A stretch of 23,961 bases of DNA, from assembly GCA_964569295.1 (NCBI GenBank), contig CAZMVU010000056.1:1-23961 (forward strand), read 5' to 3'. How positions within the stretch are numbered: position 1 is the first letter of the stretch; the number at the start of each line of letters is the position of its first letter. This document shows, piece by piece, positions 16,060-23,961 of this stretch. The translations under genes and the position numbers were made by a program. The notes beneath the pieces were generated by a model. That model had not been told where the DNA came from and made no database searches. It was given only the letters and a program-made list of their open reading frames with translations. The DNA comes from CAZMVU01 sp964569295 (lineage in GTDB: Bacteria; Hydrogenedentota; Hydrogenedentia; Hydrogenedentales; JAGMZX01).

Positions 16060-17178
16060 ATGCGCATCGGCATCGACATGACGCCCCTCAATCGCGGCCG
16101 TTCCGGGGTGGGGCACTTTCTCTTTTACCAGCTCAAGCACCTTATGCAGGTGGGGGAAGCGCATGTGTGGCGTGGCCTCGCCTCGGGGATGCGTTCGCCC
16201 GTGCTCGATGACCTCGATGGCGCCCTGCCCTGCCACTACCTGCCGATTCCGACGCGCCTGCTCTACCACGCCTGGTCTACACTGGGCGCTCCCCGGGCGG
16301 ATATGTTGGTGCACGGGGTCGACGTGTTCCATGCCACGAACTATTTTTTGCCGCCGGTGCGCACGGCGCGCCGGGTGCTTACCCTCTACGACCTGGCCTT
16401 CCTCAAAACACCGGAACTCGTGAGTCCGAAGATAGTTGGCCCCTTCTCGAAGCATGTGCCGCGGTTTGCCGCGCAAGCGGACCACATTCTCACCTGTTCC
16501 GAGGCGAGTAAGGGCGATATTGTGCGGTTGCTCGGCGTGCCGGAAGAGAAGGTGTCGGTGGCCCACGGCGCGGTTGACAAGACCCTCGCCCCCGTTCCAC
16601 GGAGCGAGGCGGTCGCCCGGGTAATCGCGCACTATGGCGTTGAAGTGCCGTTTGTGCTGTTCGTGGGCACCCTCGAGCCGCGCAAGAACATCGAGGGTCT
16701 TCTGCGCGCCTTTGCACGCCTGGCGGATACCGTGCCCCACCAGCTTGTACTCATCGGTGGCCGGGGGTGGTCTTTGCCGCCGGTGGCGGCCATGGCTGCG
16801 GAACTGGGGATTGCGCAGCGGGTGACCTGGCTGGGGTATCTGCCAGACCACCGCGACCTGCCCGCTTTCTACAGCGCGGCCGATTGCTTCGTATTGCCCT
16901 CGTGGTACGAAGGTTTTGGCTTGCCCGTGATCGAAGCGATGGCCTGCGGTTGTCCTGTCGTGACCTCGCCGGTGGCCTCGTTGCCCGAGGTTGGGGGTGA
17001 GGCCGCGCATTATGCCGATCCCGCCAGCCCGGAAGACATCGCAGCGGCAGTGCTCGGTGTGCTGTGTGACGGGATCCTGCGCGAGCAAATGCGTGCAGCG
17101 GGCCGGGCGCAGGCTGCGGGGTTTACCTGGGAGGGGTGTGCACGCGCCACGCTCGACGTTTACCAGAGGCTTGTCTGA
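16060..17178 (+). CDS. GT4 family glycosyltransferase (first of tandem pair)
   Basis: The 372-residue protein has the two-domain GT-B layout of family 4 glycosyltransferases. The N-terminal acceptor domain opens MRIGIDMTPLNRGRSGVGHF. The C-terminal donor domain carries VGTLEPRKN (202-210) and the EX7E signature EGFGLPVIE with Glu284 and Glu292, followed by AMACGCPVV. These enzymes transfer sugars from nucleotide donors, usually to lipid-linked or surface glycans, at the cytoplasmic membrane face. I chose the ATG at 16060 because GGGAGG lies about five bases upstream; the frame stays open further upstream but without a comparable site. Its stop codon overlaps the start of the next glycosyltransferase. 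Surface polysaccharide or lipopolysaccharide assembly is a likely role. Confidence 0.88.
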   Translation: MRIGIDMTPLNRGRSGVGHFLFYQLKHLMQVGEAHVWRGLASGMRSPVLDDLDGALPCHYLPIPTRLLYHAWSTLGAPRADMLVHGVDVFHATNYFLPPVRTARRVLTLYDLAFLKTPELVSPKIVGPFSKHVPRFAAQADHILTCSEASKGDIVRLLGVPEEKVSVAHGAVDKTLAPVPRSEAVARVIAHYGVEVPFVLFVGTLEPRKNIEGLLRAFARLADTVPHQLVLIGGRGWSLPPVAAMAAELGIAQRVTWLGYLPDHRDLPAFYSAADCFVLPSWYEGFGLPVIEAMACGCPVVTSPVASLPEVGGEAAHYADPASPEDIAAAVLGVLCDGILREQMRAAGRAQAAGFTWEGCARATLDVYQRLV

Positions 17179-18299
17179 TGCGCGTGATGCTGAATGCCCT
17201 GCAAGCGGCCAACCGCAGTGGCACGGGCCGCCACGTGACCGGCCTCGTGTGTGCCTTCGCCAGTCTGCCCGGCGCGCCTGTGTTCGATGTGGCCTGGCCT
17301 GCCGGCCAACCGCTGCCGGCTGTCGCCCCGCACATACACTACCATCCCACGACGGTGGCGCATGGCCGGCGCCTTCTCGCAGACCAGATACGTCTGCCCG
17401 CGTATGCCAATGCCCAGGGCGTGGACCTTCTGCATTACCCGGCGAACGTAGGGCCTTTGCGCCGGTGCGGATGTCCCGTGGTGCTCACCGTGCACGATTG
17501 CAGCTTCATCGAGAATCCGGCGTGGTTTCGCTGGGAGCGCGCGCAATACTACCGCTACGCGGTGGGGCGTAGCGCACGCCTTGCCGACCGCATTATCACG
17601 GTGTCCCGTTTTGCAGCGGATTCTATCCGCGACTGGTTGGGCTTGCCCGAAGACCGGGTCGACGTGGTGTACAACGGGGTGCGCCCGCTGTTTTCCCCAA
17701 GAGACGCCGCCGCCCAGGCAGCCGTGCGCGAGAAATATGCGCTGCCTGAGCGCTTTTTCCTGTTTGTGGGCACCCTCGAGCCGCGCAAGAACCTCGAGCG
17801 GTTGGTGAGGGCTTACTCCGCCGTGGTGAAGCGTGACGTGGGGGAGGTTCTCGTGATCGCCGGCCGTCTCGGTTGGAAGCAGTCCTTTATCAAGGGGTTC
17901 AAAAATACAGGCGCTCGGAGCGCGCACGTTCGCGTGCTGGGGCACGTACCCGACGCGGACCTTCCCGCCCTTTATGCCGCTGCACGGGCGTTCGTATGGC
18001 CCAGTCTCTACGAAGGCTTCGGGCTGCCCGTGGCCGAGGCGATGGCATGCGGGGCGGCCGTGCTTACATCGAGTACCACCGCGCTGCCGGAAATCGCCGG
18101 CGATGCCGCGCTCCTTGTCGATCCCGAGGACGAGAGCGCGATCGCGGCGGGGCTTTGCCGCCTGTCCCAAGACGACGAACTTGTGACCCGGTTGCGCGAG
18201 AAGGGGCCGGGCCAAGCTGCCCCGTTTAGCTGGGAGTCCGCGGCACGTGGGACTGCGGCGGTCTACATGGAGGTCCTGAAAAATGCGGCGGGCGGGTAA
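17178..18299 (+). CDS. GT4 family glycosyltransferase (second of tandem pair)
   Basis: The 373-residue GT-B glycosyltransferase begins MRVMLNALQAANRSGTGRHV. It carries VGTLEPRKN (197-205), EGFGLPVAE with Glu279 and Glu287, and AMACGAAVLTS. The ATG overlaps the preceding gene's stop as TGATG, so translation is probably coupled. It is a clear paralogue of that gene: a 27-base identical stretch is shared at 16663-16689 and 17766-17792. The divergent N-terminal halves suggest different acceptors, so the two could add successive sugars. No polymerase, flippase or sugar-nucleotide synthesis gene is adjacent. It converges on dnaJ with only 38 bases between the stops, and I see no obvious terminator there. 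Confidence 0.88.
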   Translation: MRVMLNALQAANRSGTGRHVTGLVCAFASLPGAPVFDVAWPAGQPLPAVAPHIHYHPTTVAHGRRLLADQIRLPAYANAQGVDLLHYPANVGPLRRCGCPVVLTVHDCSFIENPAWFRWERAQYYRYAVGRSARLADRIITVSRFAADSIRDWLGLPEDRVDVVYNGVRPLFSPRDAAAQAAVREKYALPERFFLFVGTLEPRKNLERLVRAYSAVVKRDVGEVLVIAGRLGWKQSFIKGFKNTGARSAHVRVLGHVPDADLPALYAAARAFVWPSLYEGFGLPVAEAMACGAAVLTSSTTALPEIAGDAALLVDPEDESAIAAGLCRLSQDDELVTRLREKGPGQAAPFSWESAARGTAAVYMEVLKNAAGG

Positions 18300-18337
18300 C
18301 GGTGCGCTACGATTCGTGGGCGTGCGTGCGCCGGTCT

Positions 18338-19459
18338 CTACGTTTTGATTTTGCGTGCGAAATCCTGGTGGCGGGGATAGTTCTTCTCCGAGCTGGCCTC
18401 TTCGAGTTCTTTGAGTAGATTGCGCTGCTGGCGGTTTAGCTTGACTGGCGTCTCGATGTGCACGGTCACAATCTGGTCGCCGGTGCGGTAGCCGCGCACA
18501 TCCGGCATACCCATGCCGCGAAGACGCAACTGCGCGCCCGATTGCGTGCCAGCCGGAATCTTAAGGTCCGCCGGACCCGAGGCGATGGTCGGCACGCTGA
18601 TGGTGTCGCCGAGTGCTGCCTGCGCAATCGTTATGGGAGCCGCGCAGTGCAAGTCATTGCCCTGGCGATCGAAAAGGTCGTGGCGCTGTACCTCGACCAG
18701 GATGTAAAGGTCGCCCCGGTGTCCGCCGAAGGCGCCCGGTTCGCCTTCGCCCGATACCCGCAGGCGCGCATCCGAGCTGATGCCCGCCGGGATATCGACA
18801 TTGATCTCGCGGTTTGTGCGCACCCGCCCGTTCGAGCAGTTGCGGCAGGGCTGCGAAATGATTCGGCCACTGCCCGCGCACTTGGGGCACGGGCGTGTGA
18901 CGGAGAAAAAGCCTTGCGCCACGCGCACCTGGCCGGCGCCCTGACATTGGGGGCAGGTCTCCGGCTTCGAGCCCGGCGCCGCGCCCGATCCGCCGCATTC
19001 GCCGCAGTTCTCCATGCGGTTGAAGCGCACCGTTCTTTTGACCCCCGTGGCGGCTTCCTCGAGGGAGACCCGCATGCGCAACTCGAGATCGTTACCCGGC
19101 TGCGCTCGCGGCCCCGCCGATCGCCGACGCCCGCCGCCGCTGCCGAACAACATGTCGAACAGATCGTCGAAGTCGCCCCCGCCACCGAACGGGCTGCCCC
19201 CGCCGCCGAACGGGCTGCCACCACCGCCGAACGGGCTGCCCTCGGCGGACCCGAAGCGGTCGTACTTGCCGCGCTTTTCCGGGTTCTTCAGCACGTCGTA
19301 GGCCGCATTGATCTCCTTGAGGCGTTCCTCCGCTGCCGTGTCGCCGCCCGTTTTGTCCGGGTGATATTTGTGGGCCAGCTTGAGGTAGGCCTTGCGGATT
19401 TCATCCTGCGACGCGTCGCGGCTGACGCCGAGTATTTCGTATAGGTCCTGTTGCGGCAT
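18338..19459 (-). CDS. dnaJ: Molecular chaperone DnaJ (Hsp40)
   Basis: The 373-residue product is a type I J-protein. It has a J-domain with HPD at 33-35, a Gly/Phe-rich linker at about 71-110, and a zinc domain with four Cys pairs (152/155, 169/172, 191/194, 205/208). C-terminal substrate-binding and dimerisation domains follow. It stimulates DnaK ATPase and delivers unfolded clients. Three zinc motifs are standard CxxCxGxG; the fourth reads CRNCSNGR, with the second glycine replaced by Arg. The linker contains three perfect SPFGGGG repeats. It is the last gene of the heat-shock operon, 110 bases after dnaK, and a hairpin lies in that gap. A GGGGA precedes the ATG. Confidence 0.96.
   Translation of the reverse strand: MPQQDLYEILGVSRDASQDEIRKAYLKLAHKYHPDKTGGDTAAEERLKEINAAYDVLKNPEKRGKYDRFGSAEGSPFGGGGSPFGGGGSPFGGGGDFDDLFDMLFGSGGGRRRSAGPRAQPGNDLELRMRVSLEEAATGVKRTVRFNRMENCGECGGSGAAPGSKPETCPQCQGAGQVRVAQGFFSVTRPCPKCAGSGRIISQPCRNCSNGRVRTNREINVDIPAGISSDARLRVSGEGEPGAFGGHRGDLYILVEVQRHDLFDRQGNDLHCAAPITIAQAALGDTISVPTIASGPADLKIPAGTQSGAQLRLRGMGMPDVRGYRTGDQIVTVHIETPVKLNRQQRNLLKELEEASSEKNYPRHQDFARKIKT
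19175..19237 (-). repeat. Three 21-bp in-frame tandem repeats in the dnaJ G/F linker
   Basis: Three successive 21-base units each encode SPFGGGG (DnaJ residues 75-95), differing only at synonymous positions. They fall in the flexible Gly/Phe-rich region, where length changes are tolerated. The near identity suggests recent slippage-type expansion. Confidence 0.8.
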
Positions 19460-19490
19460 GGGTTTCCCCGTTGGTCACTATCCAGGCAGT

Positions 19491-19517
19491 CCCCGCCACC
19501 GCGGTCTGATGGCGGGG
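19491..19517 (-). other. Hairpin in the dnaK-dnaJ intergenic region
   Basis: CCCCGCCA (19491-19498) pairs with TGGCGGGG (19510-19517), a perfect 8-bp stem with an 11-base loop. On the minus strand it stands between the dnaK stop and the dnaJ start without a following T-run. It is therefore more likely an mRNA-processing or partial-attenuation structure than a full terminator. Confidence 0.45.
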
Positions 19518-19569
19518 GCAGAACCATGTGTTTATGTTGGCCGTAGGCGGACTCGCGCTTTTTGCGCGC

Positions 19570-21510
<1,941 letters not shown>

Positions 21511-21583
21511 ACGATTACAACCTCCTGATTCGGGTGGTGTTCGGTGGCGCCGTGTACACGATAGTAAAGACGCGCGCCGCCGG

Positions 21584-22243
21584 CTATGCTTTTTTCGTTT
21601 CCCCCTCGGGGGTTTCGGGTTCTGACTCGTTTTTCGGCGGGCCGCTGGAAACGACGACCTTGGCTGGCCGCAGCACGAAATTGCCCAGCTTGTAGCCGCG
21701 CTCCCATTCCTGCATGACGGTGCCGGCCGGGTATTCTTCCGAAGGCTGCTGCGTGAGCGCATCGTGCACATTCGGGTCGAAGGGCTCGCCCATAGCGGGG
21801 ATCGGTTCGAGACCGCGCGCCGTCAGCACCTCAACGAACTGCTTGACCACCATCTCGACGCCCTGCACGAAACTGTCCTCACGGTTCTCCACGTGGCTCA
21901 ACGCCCGGTCAAGGTTATCGACCACCGGCAGCAGATCGCGGATCAGTTCCTCCGCGGCACTCTTGCGCACCCGGTCCATCTCACGCGCCATGCGCTTGCG
22001 GTAGTTATCGAACTCCGCCCGGGCGCGCTGAGCCATTTCCCGGTACTCATCGCGTTCCGCGGTGATCGCCGCCATATCCTGCACCATGTCGGGTGCGGTT
22101 TCTACATCCTCGCCCGCAGACCGTTCGGGGTCCGCCGGATGTCCTTCAGGCGCCGTCTCCGCCGTCTCCGCCGCGTCCGGCGCAGGGGGCCCGGGCTCGT
22201 CCGGCGCTTTGGGCTGTTCGTTTTCTGCGTACTTATCACTCAT
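21584..22243 (-). CDS. grpE: Nucleotide exchange factor GrpE
   Basis: The 219-residue product has an acidic, proline-rich, probably disordered N-terminus (1-60), a long coiled coil (about 60-115) and the C-terminal beta domain. GrpE-typical motifs include AEFDNYRKRM, LLPVVDNLDRAL and VQGVEMVVKQF, and the C-terminal beta domain ends with VLRPAKVVVS. It dimerises and releases ADP from DnaK. A short charged tail follows the domain. It starts 106 bases after hrcA and lies 73 bases before dnaK. The ATG at 22243 lacks a strong Shine-Dalgarno, but no better start is apparent. Confidence 0.95.
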   Translation of the reverse strand: MSDKYAENEQPKAPDEPGPPAPDAAETAETAPEGHPADPERSAGEDVETAPDMVQDMAAITAERDEYREMAQRARAEFDNYRKRMAREMDRVRKSAAEELIRDLLPVVDNLDRALSHVENREDSFVQGVEMVVKQFVEVLTARGLEPIPAMGEPFDPNVHDALTQQPSEEYPAGTVMQEWERGYKLGNFVLRPAKVVVSSGPPKNESEPETPEGETKKA

Positions 22244-22349
22244 GGCTTGTTCATTGGTCCAATACGTCGTTTTAACCGTGTTGTATGCCCCTGTGCCGCG
22301 GAGCGGCCGGGCGCATCCTTCCCGCCCGAGGTGGTGGCATGCCTGCGTA

Positions 22350-23408
22350 CTACCGGCTGAGGCGCGTGAGCATACGGCCCACCATACCCGCCGTATAGTC
22401 CACGATGGCCGTCAGGCGCGGATACGGCATGCGCCGCGGCCCGAGCACGCCTATCATGCCGATCGGGCTGTCGCCGATCTGATACGGCGTGGCAATCAGA
22501 CTGATGCCCTCGAGGCCCAGTACGTTTCCTTCGCCGCCGATAATCACCTGGGCGCGCCGCCCTTCACGTTCGCCGTTCTGCACGGCCCGCAACAGTTCGA
22601 CCAGCCGTTCGCGTTCCTCGAGCAGGCCCAGCACCTCGCGGGCTTTCGTGACGTTACTGAACTCCGGTTGCTCGAACAACTGGGCCGCCCCCTCGAGAAA
22701 GAGCTGCGCGCGCCGATGCTGCGGTAAGTGCTGCAACAGTTTGATGGCCTGGTCGGCCATGCGCCGCTGCTCGTCCAGAAAATCACGCATGCGTTCTTCG
22801 AGGGTACTCGCCAGTTTACCCAGGGGCACCGCCCCCAACTGGTCATTCAAAAACCGAGTCAAAGCAATCAAGTCCGGCGCGCCAACCGGGCGCTGCACTT
22901 CCAATGTCAGGCTGTGCACGCGGCCATAGTTATCCACGATAAGCACCGCCAACCGCTCCGACGCAATGGGCAACAACTCGATACGCCGCACCCGCACATC
23001 CTGCTCGCGCGGGGGCTCCGCGAGCCCCGTTTGGTGCGTGACCAGGGCCAGCAAGTGGCTCGTTTGCCGGAGAACATCATCCGCATCGCTGAGCTTTTCG
23101 GACAACTCCCGCTCGATCCGCCCGCGTTCCGCCATGGTTAGATCCTGCACCTGCATGAGGTGGTCCACGTAATAGCGGTAGCCGGCATCCGTCGGCACCC
23201 GGCCGGAACTTGTATGTATCTGCTGAATAAAGCCCCGGTCCTCGAGGTCCGCCATCACATTGCGTACCGTGGCCGGGCTCACATCGAGCTGGAAACGCTT
23301 CACAAGCGTGCGCGACCCCGCCGGTTCAGCGGTGGTGATGTAGTGATGCACCACCGCATGCAGGATTTCGCGTTCGCGCTCCTTCAGATCCTCTCGAGGC
23401 GTCTCCAT
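22350..23408 (-). CDS. hrcA: Heat-inducible transcription repressor HrcA
   Basis: The 352-residue protein has the HrcA N-terminal winged helix (about 1-80), with SPATVRNVMADLEDRGFI and the downstream HTSSGRVPTDAGYRYYVD motif. The C-terminal GAF-like HrcA domain ends with GMIGVLGPRRMPYPR. HrcA binds CIRCE and represses chaperone genes; its folding depends on GroEL, so misfolded-protein load releases repression. Twenty bases upstream of the ATG lies a perfect CIRCE, so the gene is autoregulated together with grpE, dnaK and dnaJ. No groES-groEL operon is in the window. Confidence 0.97.
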   Translation of the reverse strand: METPREDLKEREREILHAVVHHYITTAEPAGSRTLVKRFQLDVSPATVRNVMADLEDRGFIQQIHTSSGRVPTDAGYRYYVDHLMQVQDLTMAERGRIERELSEKLSDADDVLRQTSHLLALVTHQTGLAEPPREQDVRVRRIELLPIASERLAVLIVDNYGRVHSLTLEVQRPVGAPDLIALTRFLNDQLGAVPLGKLASTLEERMRDFLDEQRRMADQAIKLLQHLPQHRRAQLFLEGAAQLFEQPEFSNVTKAREVLGLLEERERLVELLRAVQNGEREGRRAQVIIGGEGNVLGLEGISLIATPYQIGDSPIGMIGVLGPRRMPYPRLTAIVDYTAGMVGRMLTRLSR

Positions 23409-23427
23409 CGTACAGTCGCCCTTAGGT

Positions 23428-23454
23428 TTAGCACTCGTTTACAGCGAGTGCTAA
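23428..23454 (-). promoter_or_regulatory. CIRCE operator (HrcA-binding site)
   Basis: TTAGCACTC at 23428-23436, nine bases, then GAGTGCTAA at 23446-23454: an exact match to the CIRCE consensus with the canonical 9-base spacer. It lies immediately downstream of the -10 box and 20 bases before hrcA, where bound HrcA would block transcription. Confidence 0.98.
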
Positions 23455-23464
23455 CAGCGCCCGG

Positions 23465-23493
23465 ATCGTAACATACCCCCAAACCGCTGTCAA
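23465..23493 (-). promoter_or_regulatory. Sigma-70 promoter of the hrcA-grpE-dnaK-dnaJ operon
   Basis: On the minus strand the perfect -35 box TTGACA (23488-23493) and the -10 box TACGAT (23465-23470, 4/6) are separated by 17 bases. Transcription should start near 23458, placing CIRCE within the first 30 transcribed bases. This is a housekeeping-sigma promoter under HrcA repression rather than a sigma-32-type promoter. Confidence 0.88.
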
Positions 23494-23577
23494 GGGGCCC
23501 GGCAGCAAGTGACCGCAGAGCGGGAACGGGGGGGAGATTCCGAAAGAAGCGCCTGCGCCACCGCCCGCACATCACCG

Positions 23578-23733
23578 TCACGCCGCTGCCGTTGCGGCCG
23601 TCCAGGCGTGACCTTCAGGTCGAGTCACGAAGCCCGGTTGCACGTGGGGCGCGGCCAGAAAAGCCACCTCCTGTGGTGAATGAAGTCGAACGAAAGCCTT
23701 TACCTCCTCGAAAACAGGCCTGATGCGCTTCAC
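23578..23733 (-). CDS. Small 51-aa ORF coupled to the broken upstream ORF; uncertain
   Basis: A GTG at 23731-23733 overlaps the TGA of the preceding small reading frame (GTGA). The frame continues for 51 residues, beginning VKRIRPVFEEVKAFVRLHSP and ending in an Ala/Thr run. The stop/start overlap is typical of coupled gene pairs such as toxin-antitoxin cassettes. I do not recognise the product, and it is short enough to arise by chance in GC-rich DNA. Residues 18-22 (HSPQE) lie in one copy of a 19-base imperfect direct repeat. It may be a truncated remnant. It ends about 85 bases upstream of the heat-shock promoter. Confidence 0.25.
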   Translation of the reverse strand: MKRIRPVFEEVKAFVRLHSPQEVAFLAAPHVQPGFVTRPEGHAWTAATAAA

Positions 23734-23936
23734 TGCCGCGACTGATGATCCTCGCCGCGCAATCTCGCCTGGCGCGCACGCAGCGCCTTTGTCTTGGCGC
23801 GCCAATAGGCTGCTTGCTCTTCAAGCGATTATCCAGCAAGGTCCTCGCGAACCCGATCCGCGCCCGCGTGCATCATCTCGACGCAGTCGAAGCTCTTCTT
23901 CGTCGTCATCGAAAATGACCGCCTGTGGTGAATGAA
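23666..23936. repeat. Imperfect 19-bp direct repeat pair, 252 bp apart
   Basis: The 19 bases at 23666-23684 recur at 23918-23936 with one mismatch (ACC-T/G-CCTGTGGTGAATGAA). The offset of 252 bases is a multiple of three, so on the minus strand both copies encode HSPQ-V in the same frame. The interrupted small reading frame lies entirely between them, suggesting a duplication or insertion. Confidence 0.6.
23730..23909 (-). pseudogene. Broken small conserved-type protein with one in-frame stop
   Basis: From ATG at 23909 the frame reads MTTKKSFDCVEMMHAGADRV and on to Gly26. It then hits TAA at 23829-23831 and resumes in the same frame with SLEEQAAYWRAKTKALRARQ and 12 further residues, to TGA at 23730-23732. 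The pieces on both sides fit a short family I recall with the pattern FDCVEMK...GAE...LAGMSLEEELAYW...LR.RQ, where the stop sits at the usual Met. Such genes often lie beside small toxin-like genes. One nonsense change therefore appears to have inactivated it; a sequencing error is also possible. The family recollection is unverified. Confidence 0.5.
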
Positions 23937-23961
23937 TCGCGATTGGGCCATAGCCCTGCAT

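Noticed and set aside
15955..17088. Minus-strand open frame opposite the first glycosyltransferase
   Set aside because: It has a Gln/His/Arg-biased shadow translation; the plus-strand frame has EX7E and GT4 motifs.
18300..18337. Possible bidirectional terminator between the second glycosyltransferase and dnaJ
   Set aside because: I could find no stable stem with a T-run in these 38 bases.
21511..21771. N-terminal extension of DnaK by 87 residues
   Set aside because: It overlaps grpE, is Arg/Ser-rich without similarity, and the conserved start has its own AGGAGG.

Overview
The window looks like chromosomal DNA from a GC-rich (about 60% by eye) uncultured-type bacterium. A classical HrcA/CIRCE heat-shock operon sits beside carbohydrate-catabolism genes: a sulfatase, a ThuA-like protein, two Gfo/Idh oxidoreductases, a DUF6807/'PmoA-like' protein, a NagA-like amidohydrolase and a URO-D-like methyltransferase. 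This mix is typical of Hydrogenedentota, Planctomycetota, Lentisphaerae and similar polysaccharide degraders. That taxonomic guess is inference from gene content; no rRNA or marker phylogeny is available here. I found no tRNA, rRNA, CRISPR array or intact insertion sequence.

Layout. Positions 1-270 carry no gene but contain two inverted repeats. From 5404 down to 271 (minus strand) lies a compact module: a 48-residue one-helix peptide, a secreted DUF6807 protein, a NagA-like deacetylase, a Gfo/Idh oxidoreductase, a membrane-anchored SGNH hydrolase and HspQ. Junctions from the DUF6807 gene onward are very short or overlapping, and a candidate promoter lies at 5454-5482. A strong intrinsic terminator at 5591-5623 separates this module from an upstream minus-strand series, read from 15880 down to 5651: TPR membrane protein, Tat-exported sulfatase, ThuA-like lipoprotein, second Gfo/Idh oxidoreductase, PAS hybrid histidine kinase, URO-D-like protein, and a 595-residue Nramp-like transporter. 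The two modules contain related Gfo/Idh enzymes. Together they read as an uptake, desulfation, deacetylation, oxidation and sensing locus for a modified sugar; the substrate is not identifiable from sequence.

On the plus strand (16060-18299), two tandem GT4 glycosyltransferases overlap by one base (stop/start TGATG). They are the only plus-strand genes and probably act in surface glycan synthesis. Convergent to them on the minus strand is the heat-shock operon hrcA-grpE-dnaK-dnaJ (23408 to 18338). It is preceded by a perfect CIRCE operator and a near-consensus sigma-70 promoter. The right edge (23578-23936) holds an apparently decayed small two-gene cassette, with an in-frame stop and an imperfect 19-bp direct repeat on either side.

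The items most worth a second look are: the Nramp-fold transporter that lacks the metal-binding motifs; an inverted repeat that could hide the ribosome-binding site of the second Gfo/Idh gene; the PAS hybrid kinase embedded in a catabolic gene run; the 48-residue membrane peptide; and the broken cassette at the right edge.
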